NCBI RefSeq assembly: GCF_038502225.1
Contig: NC_091369.1
Span: forward strand, 9,550,305 to 9,614,304
DNA from: Cherax quadricarinatus
Lineage: Eukaryota > Arthropoda > Malacostraca > Decapoda > Parastacidae
Reading direction: 5' to 3'
Length of the DNA stretch: 64,000 nt
The notes under the pieces are model-generated. The model did not search any database. It saw nothing but the letters and a program-made list of their open reading frames with translations, and was not told where the DNA came from. Shown here one piece after another: positions 42,161-53,509 of the stretch. The translations under genes were made by a program, and so were the position numbers. The stretch's first letter is position 1. Every line of letters starts with the position of its first letter.

Positions 42161-42940
42161 GCGTGAATATAATGGTCCTCTCATGGAAAGGAGTCTGGAA
42201 CGAGTCAACACCTAGTGAATGGTATGGTTATATAGTTAAGCTAGACTAGAATTTAAGTAGCTTATTATGTTCAAAGTTTTTAGCTATATGCTTATAAATA
42301 TGGCAACACTTGAGGGCCAGGTCAAGAGCAGAACAGTCAAGTAGGTTAGTCACAACAAAATTCATGAAGACTGAGTTACAGCCAAACCACCTCCGCAAAA
42401 TCTGGGTGTGTATTTAGTGTCCCATTAATCGGTATTTGCGTGGAATCCTGGAAAGACGCTGTAACCAGTAATGGCCCAGCAGCCATTACAGTAAGCTACC
42501 AGTTTACTTGTTCTCGGGATTTGCGCAAATTTCACGGAATAGGTAAAACATGTCGGCTTGTGTCTAATTGTATGTCTAACGACGGAGTGAAGCTTTTAGA
42601 CTACCCCTGGAATACCTCGTACACCCTCGTCTACAGAGGTAAAATACTTGTCAGCTAAGTATGAGATGGCTAGTATCTAGATGGGATTTGACTGATGTAT
42701 TGACTAATCAGGTCGTCACGTCACAATAGAATACTTCTATTCAAGACAACTGTAGCCACTAAACCACAGGAATTACCTTCAGGAACTTCTCTACTTCCCA
42801 AAATTTCTGGTAATTTCTCTTATGTATGAAAAGAGGGTGTTAGAATGTCTTAGTTCCTTTACACTTATTTAATTATCTGTCAGTGTACTCACTGTACTCG
42901 AATATTTCAACAGGGGTATTGGTATAGCATCGTCTGCCGA
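42161..42940. other. No recognised feature
   Basis: Short plus frame 42440-42658 has no recognisable domain. No clear repeat. Confidence 0.4.
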
Positions 42941-43240
42941 GAGATGGTTATGCAGATTTGGGACTCATCTCTCCAGACTTTATATCTGCGAATTATTTAT
43001 CTTGTGCACCTACATTCCAGGGAATACAGCTCAAGAAACTTCTGGAGTTCCCAATAATTTAAGTGCTTGACTGAATTATGGGCAGTGAAGATTCTTTGTA
43101 TATTCTAAAGATCTTAGACTTTGCTTACTTTTAAAGAGGAACTTAGGGTATAACAATATTCCAGGCTAGAGAACAAGTGACAAGTGAAATCTTGTTTCGA
43201 AGGTTTAGTTATTTAGTTATTTTCCTTGCGGCTGTGATAA
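42940..43240 (-). mobile_element. CR1-like LINE fragment
   Basis: Plus strand ATGCAGATTTGGGACTCATC, GTGCACCTACATTCCAGGGAA, TTCCCAATAATTTAAGTGC and TTCGAAGGTTTAG is collinear with 21230-21520. The coding frame on the minus strand is broken. Confidence 0.65.
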
Positions 43241-43469
43241 CACTGCCGAATTATTACCACACAAACAAATTTAATCTCATTAAACATTATATTGTATTGT
43301 ATCAGTGAAACACTTAAGTTTATACTAGCTTGAAGATCTGCTGTGCCCTTAATCGATCTCATACATACAAATTGTAGTATCGTCTGGAAAGGATGTTGGA
43401 TATGAGAATGAGAATATAATGGAAAGTGGCCTTGAGGAACAAAGCTTTTCACCGTAGCAGTCTCTGACT

Positions 43470-43710
43470 TTGTACACGTGGCTAAGTGATAGCGCCTTCA
43501 ACTCTCGTCTGCAAGACCGAGTTAGATCCCAGCACAAGTGGAAACACCGGGCAATTTTCCTTACATTTTCTCCGGTTCAGCTGGCAATAAACAGATACAT
43601 GGATGTTAGCTCATCGTTTTGTGTCGCATCCAGTGGAAGAGGGTCAGAGGACCCCCATGGAAACCAAGCCATAGTGGCTTCAGATGAATCTCCTGGGTTA
43701 CTAAACTTAA
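43470..43710 (+). mobile_element. tRNA-derived SINE, long copy
   Basis: Head: GTGGCTAAGTGATAGCGCC (A-box-like) and GACCGAGTTAGATCCCAG (B-box-like). Body: CGGTTCAGCTGGCAATAAAC, ATGGATGTTAG and TGTGTCGCATCC, then GGTCAGAGGACCCCCATGG. The body matches the SINEs at 970, 11895 and 50635. The 147-codon frame across it is incidental. Confidence 0.65.
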
Positions 43711-43965
43711 TAAAATCATCTACTCTTTCGGTTTTATTTGTTAGAAAGTTAAACATCTATCTGCCCACCTTTCCAGTTATTTCTTTTTCACACACTGTGA
43801 TCTTTCACCTTGACTTTTTTATGCACAAGTATCCCTTGGTTTACCGCATCTATGGAGTTCATGTTAACAGTTTATTATTGTTGGATATTTCGTGTTGTGT
43901 AGGAAAAGTGTGACAGTTTCAGTACAGCAGCTCTCGAAAATTTTTGAGACTGTTTTAATTGAGTC
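43711..43965. other. No recognised feature
   Basis: AT-rich flank without a supported ORF. Confidence 0.4.
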
Positions 43966-43969
43966 GTGA

Positions 43970-44065
43970 AGAATACAAGTACCGTGGCTGGAACAAATCA
44001 CAAACATGGCATGGTCCAGAACGGAACAAAACGTCGTCTAAAGCTTCCTCTCTAAAGTGTGCTTT
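43970..44065 (-). mobile_element. Penelope-like end, second type, decayed
   Basis: AGTACCGTGGCTGGAACAAAT, then ACGTCGTCTAAAGCTTCC, corresponds to 16425-16530. The ribozyme-like stems are partly lost. Confidence 0.4.
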
Positions 44066-44610
44066 TGTGAATTTAATTTGATGTTATTGTATGACTTCTA
44101 TCTGGCGGTTCACCTGCTACAGTGTGTAAATATACTGGTGTCCCTGTAGATGAATGGTTCAGAGAACAGTGTCCATGCCCACGCTTACATTTTAATTTTT
44201 TCATGGGTTTTCTTTTATGTTTATTTAGTTGCCGTTTGCTGAATGAGTCTCGTTGGTGCTTCCAGAATGAGAGGGTAGCTGGGAGAGCATCATCAACTGT
44301 ATCAATGTATTTTATAATTGCTCCGAATTTTAAACACAATGGCTTGAAAGTTTCTCATACTCAAATACAGTACGAGTAATTGTGTTTTTCGTTAGTTATT
44401 AGATGCATTATTCATATGCAGTTAAAGAGCTACTGTGAAGACAACCGAGATTATCTATCTTCTTGACACACACTGACACAAAACTTCACGATTTGTACAA
44501 GTGTTCCTTGGGTATGTAGTCAGTGCTGGTAATGATGGTTGCTGCTCTGCCCACCTGATGACTACCCGTTAAGAGTTCCGGGGAGTTTCTGTCCCCGCTG
44601 GGACAATTGT
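44066..44610. other. No recognised feature
   Basis: Overlapping short frames on both strands (44073-44339 and 44122-44379), neither with a domain signature. Confidence 0.4.
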
Positions 44611-44614
44611 ATGT

Positions 44615-44795
44615 CTTAACCAGGTGCCAGATCAACCAGGCTGTGATGGATATGTGGGTCAGCAGGCCACCAGCAACAACAGTCTGGTTGACCAGGCAAG
44701 CACCAGACGAGCTTGGCTCCGGGAGTAGAAAAACTCTCGGAAATCATCAAAGGTATATCACAGGTAAAGACAAAGCGGCCCGGTACTGGATTACA
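44615..44795 (+). mobile_element. CR1-like LINE tail
   Basis: Reads VPDQPGCDGYVGQ in one frame, then SNNSLVDQASTRRAWL, almost the C-terminus of the 20851-21594 protein. It is in plus orientation. The 3' end (GAAATCATCAAAGGTATATCA) matches the start of the reference copy. Confidence 0.7.
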
Positions 44796-44854
44796 CCTCC
44801 AGGTTGCTGGCTTCATCAGTCATACTACTGGTGTTAGCAGCAATGAAGCCCAGC

Positions 44855-44985
44855 TGATCAGGAACAGTCTGGAGGCACCTGGAGTTCACCAGATATATTT
44901 TGCTCACCCACTTCCCAAGGAGTACAGCTCAAGGGACTAAAGGCGCTCCCAATAATTTATGTCCTTGACTGAAGATTATCTTAAA
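44855..44985 (-). mobile_element. CR1-like LINE scrap
   Basis: GTTCACCAGATATATTTTGC, then AAGGAGTACAGCTCAAGGGAC and TCCCAATAATTTATGTCC, matches the region 21270-21350 in inverted orientation. Confidence 0.5.
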
Positions 44986-45074
44986 GGCACTGCTGTGTAG
45001 GTAATTTATATATGAAGGGAGAGTACACTTATTGGTGACATACCTTTAACAGGTATCAAGGTGTCTTACAATTA

Positions 45075-45150
45075 TGTGGTCCGGTCTGAGGTCAGATTTG
45101 TCTACCGACTGACAGGTCTAAGCAGGCTGTTGCGGTCCGCATGCCTAAAT
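45075..45150 (-). mobile_element. CR1-like LINE tail scrap
   Basis: GTGGTCCGGTCTGAGGTCAG, then AAGCAGGCTGTTGCGGTCCGC, is a short reverse-complement tail. Confidence 0.4.
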
Positions 45151-48100
45151 AACTAATAAAATCTGAGGGATCTGGAACATTTAAGGAACAGGTTCAGGTT
45201 CCCCTACAATTTTTGTTCTGGCACTTTTTTATTACCTGACAGAGGTTGAATCCTTGAACTATGGATGTTGACACTGTTCTCAGACTGTACTTACGCCACT
45301 GTTGCTTTTCAGCAGAGAGAAATTGTAGTATTTGTAAATCACTTTGACCTGGGAGATCACTCATTGCTCTTGGCAATACAAATATACACAACACAAAAAC
45401 ACCAAGGTAAGAGCAAATAAAAATAAAAACCGCCAGCACAAATAAAACGCCCAACACAGTTAAAATAGCCCAACTCAGTTAAATAAAATACATAGATCAA
45501 TAAATATACAAAGTAAATATCAGTATCAGAACAATCCTAAAAGTTCACTACATGCTTTTCACCGAGTTTATAATATATTACAAGAGTTAAAACTGGTCCA
45601 AGGGGTTTCATCTCATCTCAATATATTAAGAATATTTACTAACAACCCTCTACATATTTACCTATACGATGAATTGGTACTTAGTCAAAAACAATTTACC
45701 TCAGTCACTTCCCCTGGTAACTCACCTGTCCTCCACAACTCCACTGTAACTTCCCCAGTACTTACCTGAAATAAGAGAAGATTAAAAATTACATTAAAAT
45801 ACATCGAGATTATTAATATAATTGGTTCAATGCACAAGACTCACGAGTTGTTCAACATTATTTTAAAACTACGTTCATTATGAATGTACTACAGAAATAG
45901 AAAACTGTTGACGATCTCTGTCGCTCAAGTGTGTATGGTACTACCTATGAAGGAACACCTGGAAACTGGTTAACTGAGCAAAAAAAAAAGGGCGTACACT
46001 TTAAAAATCAGGAGGGGGATGTTGCATGCCGGTGTCTCATCAATGATAACGCTGACCTTCTGGAAAGATAGTCAGGGAGGATTGTTTGTTTTCATCTTCG
46101 GAGCATCCTTCCACATCTGGAAATAGCTGTTGAAGCTTATTACTTACCTCAATTTTTTTTTTTAACTATTATCAGCTTTATCCTATGAACTTGTAAAGAC
46201 TGATACTGTAACAAATTTTTAAGTAAATAAGAGGCTAGCGCCAACAGCTTTACTGATCAGGCTATCAAACAGTAAAGAACACTGACCATGTAGTAAAAAG
46301 GTGGAAGGCGGCAACACTCAAGAAAGTTTACACAACGCCCTTTAAAATATACGGTATCAACCTGGAATCCCAGTGAAGTTCTCTTCAACCTCTTCATCTG
46401 AGTCTTATATCATCACCTTAAAATAGGTGGACATTAATTCTCCATAGGAAAATTCGGTACATATGTAGTTTGTTCTCGGCACACTGACACGTGTTTTCTA
46501 ACAGGTGTTATTAAAACAGTCTCTGACAGCGGTTTTTAGTTTCACATTTGTCAGCGACAGATGGAGGAACCTTCACAACACCCCAACGTCAATTACAGCA
46601 TCGAGTTTTCCCACCTTGGAGGTTGTTAACAAAGATAATTCTAAAATTACAAAACCGTTGCATACGCTGACAGCACTATATTGTTATGCCATACTGCATC
46701 CATCAAGTCGGGCTGCGTGTAAAAAAAAAAAACTATCGGGTGGAGACAGTGGCCAGGGATGGTAACCAAATGAGTCCATGACTTTCACATCCCACACTAA
46801 CACCCACGCCAGTCATACCCGACCCCGCCCTCAGAGCCCGCCGAGTGTACTATCACCAAACTGTGTTTGGAAGAGACTCCTGGCCCCCGCCTCTTCAGCA
46901 TTTATGGAGTTTGCCGTCACTTCTACATTCAACCATTCAATATCCTACTGTTCCGAGACTGAAAGAGAAACCTCAACATTCCTGCGATTCATCTGTTTTT
47001 AGCTTCCATCAATTTTCCTTTGACTGTGGTGTGAGAAAATACGAAGCGAGCTTGACTATCACCTTCAGCGCCTACACGCAAAATAAATGACCTGACATAA
47101 ATGGCTAAGCGTTGTGGGTAGAGGAACTATGATAAAGGGTGACATTAGGTTGCATCATCACTGCTAGCCCCTGGGTGCTGCCCTTGTATGTCTGGCCTGC
47201 ATCCCACCACTGCTCCACCACGCCTTATTACCCAGGCTTTCACCTCACTCATTTCCCCTCCTCTCTTTAAACGACTCTCGCACTAGTGATTCACGTATAG
47301 ATCTGAACGTTTTTTAGCGATGCTCGGCTAGCGTTTATAGTTTTTTTTTAAACATAACCTTGCCAAAATAGAGAATAGTATTGGTAAATTACAAAGAGCG
47401 TTAAGAAACTGACGTAAGAAAACTAACGTGGTAGAATGAAGAATGGTTGGTCCCTCAGTGGCAGCTCCAATTTACAGAGGACTAGATGGAACAACTGGGG
47501 AAGCAGTAGGTGTTGTTTGAACCCCTCTGCTACAAGGTGACAGTGCATCCACAACTGCTCCCACTCACCTTAGTAGTTCTGCTGATGTAGTGAACATCCA
47601 CCTTTAGTATTACTTTACTGACGTCCAACTTTAATAATACCCTACTGAAGTAATATTTTTTTTTCCATTCGAATGACAGTGCCTTCCTTCTCCCCACAAA
47701 CACTTGACCATTTGTCTTAAGTCTGCCTCGGACACAACTCTCTTGTTGACACTAACACTGTTCACCAGCAATAATTTAAAAAATCAGCCATCAGGGTCTA
47801 TTGTGACGACCATAAACACTTTAAAATACTTATTGTACGCTTGCTCACATGAACGTAAATATGACAGCAACGGGCACATATGATGGACATATCCACTAAA
47901 AGAAAAACATGAACCAGCCAACACAAATGCTAAAAAGACGCAGATGAGATTACAGACGTTGGGAAAGGCTATCTTAGGGTAGTAAGTAGAATGCACTAAA
48001 TGAAGAGATGGAAGAGTCGAAAACTTGAAGGCCCTAAATTAATAAAACCGGTCGATAAATGTTGATAGGCGATACCGGTAGCCAGAGATCAATAACCCTA

Positions 48101-48215
48101 CAAACACAACTTGGCGAGTACTGTGACGGGACGTGGAAAGGGGAGGACAACACAACTAGACAATTGTTCCTTACGCATGTGTACTCAGTACCTATTAGGG
48201 ATATGTATATATGTA
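45151..48215. other. Largest stretch with no recognised feature
   Basis: About 3 kb with no repeat family or gene I can name. Frames of 70-87 codons (for example 46505-46765, 45194-45457) show no domains. A run of T (46151-46162) and one of A (46719-46731) occur. It could hold host regulatory or intronic DNA. Confidence 0.45.
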
Positions 48216-48219
48216 GTGC

Positions 48220-48570
48220 TCTCCTATTATGCCCATGGTTCCCCTACTTTTCACCTGATTTATTTTGTATTCCCTCCCATATTTCTCCAGTACGTTATGG
48301 TAATGTGCAGATTTGTGACTAGGCTTTCCAGTATCTTCCATGGGTATATCGTCACACGTCTCTCAAATCTTCTTTCCAGAGAGTACAATTCTACTTCTTT
48401 AGCGCATTCCAATAGTATAACGGCTTCACTGGTTCTATACGGGTATCAAACACGCTCTATTTTTTTCCAGCTCTTCTATCACAACTACTGAACGAAGCAG
48501 TCAACACTGAGCGGCAGTCCAAGTTAAGAGCTCACGCTCCATTTAAGTAGTGTTCTAGCTAGAATTATTT
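48220..48570 (-). mobile_element. CR1-like LINE fragment
   Basis: Plus strand GCCCATGGTTCCCCTACTTTT, TCCAGTACGTTATGGTAATG, TGCAGATTTGTGACTAGGC and GCATTCCAATAGTATAACGG is collinear with 21170-21460. The frame is degraded. Confidence 0.65.
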
Positions 48571-48845
48571 CTGTTGTGAAAATTTTCAGTATCTACCCGT
48601 TTTTTTTTTTCCCTTAACTTTACAGCATTTTTTTTGTGTTAAATAAAAAAATTGCTAACCGACATTATTACCCCCTAAGTCTTTTACAAGTTATTTTCGT
48701 TCTATGGAATGACCTTCCAGTTATGGAAAAATTAAGCAAAAACTAAAACGGAGTATAAAACTACACAATATAACTTAAAACTAATGTAAAGGGGATAGGG
48801 GTGATAATGTCAGAGGACCTATAATGTTCAAGGAAAACAAGTCAT
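48571..48845. other. No recognised feature
   Basis: T-rich runs at 48600-48612 and 48629-48636. AT-rich flank, partly LINE-like (AACCGACATTATTACCCCC, CTAAGTCTTTTAC). Confidence 0.4.
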
Positions 48846-48849
48846 CCCA

Positions 48850-49650
48850 ATTGCAAGGAAAATATGACGGATAACGAGAACCTCCACAACAAGGGATGCC
48901 TAGCGAATGATGGTCCTTTATAAGTTACTTGTTCTCTCTAGGTTGGAATAGTGATGTGCATTAACAGTCCCCCTTTCAAGGAGGACAAAATTGCAGACCT
49001 AGAGAATGTATAACAAACTTTCACCGCATGTACAACTTCAGTCAAACACCTAAATTACTAGGAACATTTGAAGTCCCTCAACCTGTACTCCCTGGAAAGA
49101 GGCGTGAAAAATGCATTGTAATTAACACCTGGAAAATCCTAGAGGAAATGGTCTCAAATCTGCACCCACAAATCACTCCCTCCAACAGCACGAGGCTCGG
49201 CAGATAATGCAATATACCCCCAATAACAAGCAGGGTGAAGGAGGGGTGTTAATGTTGCAGTTTAAAAACTGGAGTGTAAAGCACCCCTCCGGCAAGACAG
49301 TGATGGAGTGAATGATGGTAAAAGTTTTTCTTCTTCGGGCCACCCTGCCTTGGTGGGAATCGGCCAGTGTGCTAATAAAAAATAAAAATAAATAACAACC
49401 AGGGGTGCCAAAAATATGCTACGAGATGACGCAAGTGTAAGAGGCCTTCCGTCATGCAGGACTTACGAACAGACCCCTGGCTGTCTGCAGAAGGGAGTTG
49501 AACAAGTCCAAGTGGGTGCCTGATCAGCTGGATTGTTAAGACTTTCCCGTGCGTCTAGTACTAACAACCTGGTTGATCAGCTATCCACCGAGAGGCCTGG
49601 TCTGGGACCGGGCTGCGGGGGCATCGACCCTCGGAACACTCCAGGTTGAC
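48850..49650 (+). mobile_element. CR1-like LINE fragment, interrupted
   Basis: Collinear plus-strand copy: ATGACGGATAACGAGAACC, TTCTCTCTAGGTTGGAATAG, GAGGACAAAATTGCAGACCT, GGTCTCAAATCTGCACCC, then, after the RTE insertion, CAGAAGGGAGTTGAACAAG and the GC-rich tail to about 49650. Many stops. Confidence 0.65.
49222..49407 (+). mobile_element. RTE LINE 3' end nested in CR1 LINE
   Basis: About 153 bases (49238-49390) are the RTE 3' UTR in plus orientation: GTTAATGTTGCAGTTTAAAAAC, GGCCACCCTGCCTTGGTGG and GAATCGGCCAGTGTG, ending in A-rich (AATAAAAATAAAT). AATAACAA(G/C)CAGGGTG-type duplications flank it (49222-49237 and 49391-49407). This is a classic severely 5'-truncated insertion. Confidence 0.75.
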
Positions 49651-50344
49651 CATTTACCCTTCGAGTTCCTCATTTTTCCATACCTGAACATATTTTCTAC
49701 CGCCCACTGAAAAGACTTCCTTTATATATTCTTGAAGGTTTTCGTTTTCTTCTGCATTTGACTTTCAAGAAAATTTCTGTGTCAGTTCCAAGGACTGAAG
49801 AAAAAGTTCTGATGGCGAAAAGTTTCCTTTTATCAATGTCCTGAACTGTACAACTGTGTCATTTTCCTCATCTTATCGATCTCAACACACCATTTACTTC
49901 CCAGGTAGGATCTCATTAGATGGCTTCGGAGATCCTCGACCCCAAGCCCCGGACCTCCTGGGAGGATAACACCTCAAACCTTGTAAAACATATGCAGGAT
50001 CTCTCAAACTCCCTAAAGGAGGCATTATTTCCTATATCTGCTGGGTGGGTGAGAGAGAGGGAGAGCAAGCCAGCAAGAACTAGAGAGCCAGGAGAGAGCA
50101 GAAGCATGCATCTTCACCCACCCCCCTCAAAAACACTCCCCGCACATACACACCAAGAATTCCCTGTACGCCTCTCTTGGCCTCACAAAACAAGGAACCT
50201 GAACCCAGCAGAGCCATGACGTGAGATTCACTACGTCTCGTTGTGTTTACTTGCAGCACACCATGCAGTCACCAGTCTCTATCCATACACTTGCTTATAT
50301 TTTCCTTTATGATTCATCTACTTCTTATGTGCTATCAGTGTGAT
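49651..50344. other. No recognised gene
   Basis: A plus frame 49920-50219 (99 codons) is open but shows no domain. It ends at a TGA and is compositionally plain. GAGAGAGAGGGAG-type simple sequence lies near 50050. Confidence 0.4.
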
Positions 50345-50470
50345 TTTACGCTTGTGAAGGGCTCTTAATCCAGCAAATTGGATCTACCCTCAACTTGGAC
50401 TGAACGTGATTACTTCCCTACTCACAGGTGCTATATGATCTCTACAGGTTTAGCGCTTAACCCGTGAAAA
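50345..50470 (-). repeat. Dispersed repeat (CAAGAGCCCTT family)
   Basis: GTGAAGGGCTCTTAATCCAG, then CAAATTGGATCTACCC and AGGTTTAGCGCTTAACCC, is the inverted form of 58800-58925 (AGCACTAAACTC, CAATTCCTAGGATCAAG). Confidence 0.5.
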
Positions 50471-50519
50471 TAAATCATGTGGACCCTAATCTTCTGGGGG
50501 GGGAGGGTGTCTTCAAGAG

Positions 50520-50640
50520 GGAAAATGATAGGTTCAAGTCAGTTCCTGATCAACTAGGCTGTTACTGCTAACAGCACAAAGTCCAATGTAAGCACCACGG
50601 CCTGGTTAGAGAGTTATCTGGAGAGAGTTCCGGGGGTCAA
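50520..50640 (+). mobile_element. CR1-like LINE tail remnant
   Basis: GTTCCTGATCAACTAGGCTG, then TGCTAACAGCACAAAGTCCA, is LINE-tail-like debris adjoining the SINE. Confidence 0.4.
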
Positions 50641-50862
50641 CGCCCCCGCGGCCCGGTCTGTGACCAGGCCTCCTTAGGTCAGTCTCCCAGGATGCGACCC
50701 ACACCAGTCGACTAACACCCAGGTACCCATTTTACTGATGGGGAACAGACAACAGGTGGAAAGAAACAAGTCCAATGTTTCTGCTCTGGCTGGGAATCGA
50801 ACCCAGGCCCTCACCGTGTGAAGCGAGAGCGTTAACCACCACCCTCTTGAAAACAATTATGA
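50635..50862 (-). mobile_element. tRNA-derived SINE with LINE-type tail
   Basis: Minus strand: TGGTGGTTAACGCTCTCGC (A-box-like), GCCTGGGTTCGATTCCCAG (B box), GAAACATTGGACTTGTTTC, CACCTGTTGTCTGTTCCCC, ATGGGTACCTGGGTGTTAG and GTGTGGGTCGCATCC. It ends GAGGCCTGGTCACAGACCGG and GGGGGCGTTGACCCCCGG. That end is the 3' tail of the CR1-like LINE family. It is the best-preserved SINE in the window and suggests mobilisation by that LINE. Confidence 0.75.
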
Positions 50863-51720
50863 ATATGTTGGCAACCTTCCTTATATATAGTGTGGTACCT
50901 GGTGCTGACAGTTGGAGCAAAGGTAGAGAGAGGGTTGATTATGATCACACGTGTTACTCACCCAATGAAGGGTTCAAATCATGGCAAGCAAAACCTAAAA
51001 GTAGCAGGCCAGTGTGCTATCCACTGCCATTACGATTTCGCAAGTCACGTGTATTACATTCAGGAAGAAGGGGTAAACCCGTGTAAGTCTCACACTCTCT
51101 GGGAAGTGTTTGGAAATCAGCTTTCATCTCAGGATGGGAAGAGCTCTAATTTGGTTTATCAAGAGCCCTTTCACAACATCCCTTGAAGGGATGGATGTTG
51201 GGAAGGAAGAGAAAGAGAAGAGAAAAAGAGTGGAGAGAGAACAGGAATTACGCGAGAAAGCAATGGAAAAGAATAAAGACACTGAATTGACAAATACTAG
51301 TGTTGTGACCGTGGTGTGATTACGCATAAAATGTATGCAAAAGGAATAACTGGGAAAGTAGGCAGATGGATATTCAACTTAATAAAACACAGTAGTAATA
51401 GTAAACAGTGAAGTCAGAGACTGCCATAGTGAAAAGCGGTACCCCAAGGCACGGTACTCTCCCCACTTGTGCTTCTCATTCATATATACATCATCTGCTG
51501 ATAACACCAGCATCTATGAGAGTGGCGTCCATCGAAGACAGCGAATCTTCGGGCAGATATAGTTTTCCAGTGGGCCTCAGACAACATTGTGGTGTTTAAC
51601 TGAGACAAGTTTCAATTACTTCACTATTGGTGAACATAAGAAATAAAGATCGAAAGTCTCCTATGCGAGACTGAAAAAAAGATGCCGAAGATCTCTCATT
51701 CAAGTATCACAGCATTGTTG
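50863..51720. other. No recognised gene
   Basis: Frames at 50775-51319 are short and lack domains. A Lys/Glu-rich stretch (51195-51290) reflects purine-rich sequence. Confidence 0.4.
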
Positions 51721-51724
51721 TCAC

Positions 51725-52350
51725 TGCTGCCACCAGGAAAATGATAGGCTGGATAACTAGATCTTTGAAGACTGCAGATGGTGAGCCCCTGATGATACTC
51801 CAGTCACTTGTTCTCTCCAGACTAGAATACTTGCTATATACTAACGGCCCCGTCAGAACTGCTGAGCTGGAAAACGTCAAGAACCTTCACTTTTTTTTTT
51901 TACACAAATCAAGCCACATCAACTGTATTCTTTGGAATGTAGGCGAGAGAGGTACAAAATTTTCACCTGAAAAATCCTAGGACTGGTCCCAAATTTCAAC
52001 ACTCAAAATCACTCCGTATGAAAGCAAGACTTCGAAGACGGTCCAAAAATAATTAAACAGGCGCGACGAGTACGCCAATGATATATACCAAGAGTGTCAG
52101 AGGTCCCCGACCCTGCGCCCTCCCTCCGTGCACAAGAAAAAGTGCCAACAAACCTCTGGTGGTCTTCAAGAGGTAACTGGACAAATTCTTCAAATAAATG
52201 CAGCTGGGCTGTGGTTCGTACACTGAACTGCGTGTGGCTAGCAGTTACAGCCTGGCTGGCCAGTCTTAACCCCCGGACGGCAGAGGGCGTTGACCCACGG
52301 ACCCGACTGTCGAAGGAAGGAGGCCGTGAAGCTCAGCAACTAGTGACGCC
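51725..52350 (+). mobile_element. CR1-like LINE fragment
   Basis: The frame at 51741 reads MIGWITRSLKT then LQSLVLSRLEYLL, collinear with the reference element. The tail portion (CTGGGCTGTGGTTCGTACAC, TGGCTAGCAGTTACAGCCTGG) reaches about 52345. Several frameshifts. Confidence 0.65.
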
Positions 52351-52497
52351 GAGTTGTCCACATGTCCAGCAGCAAGATGGGAGTGGATGAGAAGTGAAAT
52401 GCACGGTGGGGTGGGAGAAGCTTAGCAACACCACCATCATGTGAAGCAGCAGCTACACCAAGGAGGTAGCAGCAGTAGCAGTAGCGGCGGCGGCACT

Positions 52498-52547
52498 ATG
52501 GAGGCGGCAGCAGCAGTCGCCGTCGCAGGGAGGCAGCTCCATGGAAG
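52498..52547 (+). CDS. Possible GC-rich first exon (weak)
   Basis: An ATG at 52498 opens MEAAAAVAVAGRQLHG and reaches CATGGAAG at 52547, followed by GTAGGC as a possible splice donor. The stretch 52450-52560 is unusually rich in GCG, GGC and CGTC for this window. Ala-rich N-termini next to GC-rich sequence are common in animal first exons. There is no cDNA or downstream exon to support it, and trinucleotide-type repeats (GCAGTAGCAGTAGC) sit just upstream. A chance repeat is equally possible. Confidence 0.15.
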
Positions 52548-52550
52548 GTA

Positions 52551-52800
52551 GGCGGGGGAGGGGGGGTGTGATGGGCAGCGGCTGTGACACTCCTGGCCAT
52601 GACACTGTCGCCGCGGCCACCACCCATAACCAAGGCTGCTGCATTGCTCTACCTACCTCACCACCGCCAACACTGCCTGGCACCACACACTGGTATCACT
52701 ACACTAATACATCAACACACGTAAGCCATTCTTCCACATTCTAACTACACCAAGATATCAATAGCAGTAACAGTGACATTTTACAGAGCACGTTGACCGC
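52551..52800. other. Unassigned GC-rich to CA-rich DNA
   Basis: Follows the exon candidate. It contains GGGGAGGGGGGGTGTGATGG and CACCACC-rich sequence with no supported gene. Confidence 0.35.
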
Positions 52801-52809
52801 TGAAGAATG

Positions 52810-52965
52810 ACACACTTGTGCAACGTTTTGGTATCTAAATTTTGTGGAAACGTTCCGCCAGCCAATGGCTTCCTCAGTCCAATACAGAGATGAACGATGG
52901 AAGATGAGAAGGCGCTTAAAACACTTGTGCAACATTTGGGTATCTACTGAAGAATGGGACTTGTG
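52810..52965 (-). mobile_element. Penelope-like end with hammerhead-like motif
   Basis: GACACACTTGTGCAACG and GGTATCTAAATTTTGTGGAAAC form the outer end of a PLE in minus orientation. A second partial copy (ACACTTGTGCAACATTTGGG, GTATCT) lies at 52921-52947 in the same orientation, so the ends are partly tandem. No TSD defined. Confidence 0.55.
52831..52885 (-). ncRNA. Hammerhead-like motif, mutated core
   Basis: Minus strand: GUAU outer stem, UGGA, CUGAGGA (a valid CUGANGA), hairpin GCCA-UUGGC-UGGC, GGAA, CGUU, UCCA and AUAC. Both stem I parts pair perfectly. GGAA replaces GAAA, which changes an invariant adenine and probably blocks cleavage. Confidence 0.5.
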
Positions 52966-53505
52966 CAACATGTTGAACTCGTTCAACTCGACGGTTTTCC
53001 AAACTATTTATATACACGTCTGCCGTGTAACTCGCTTAGCATTAATAATCGGTAGAATAGATATACCAAGTATAAAACTAAAAGGACATAATTAACAAAA
53101 GCAAGGCAACCCAAACACTATTATACAAAGTTAAAATAACCAGCATGAATTAAAAGTCCCATTCTCAAAAGACGCTCCTAAAAGTTACCCGAGGTCCCTA
53201 CAAGCACCTCGGTAATTATAAAATAAACATATTACAGAAAGACGTAAACTGTGTGCACATTTGAAATGTTCCACAGTCAAAAGCACGTCACGAGCTACAG
53301 AAACCTAGGTTTCATGGAAAAAAATAATGTAGAATTCTTAGAAGTAGCAAAGGTATTCGGCATACTGGAAGGAACACAGAAGTAGCACAGGTAACAGCAG
53401 TAGTATGGCCTATACGGATCTGGCGCATGTTTTACAATGTAGCGACACTAACAGTGTGGCACCGCTGAAGAAATCACCTGATATTACAACTAAGTATATA
53501 TGAAC
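52966..53505. other. No recognised feature
   Basis: AT-rich flank. No supported ORF. Confidence 0.4.
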
Positions 53506-53509
53506 ATGT

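Noticed and set aside
43470..43913. 147-codon plus frame as a gene
   Set aside because: Its first half is the SINE and the rest is AT-rich without a domain.
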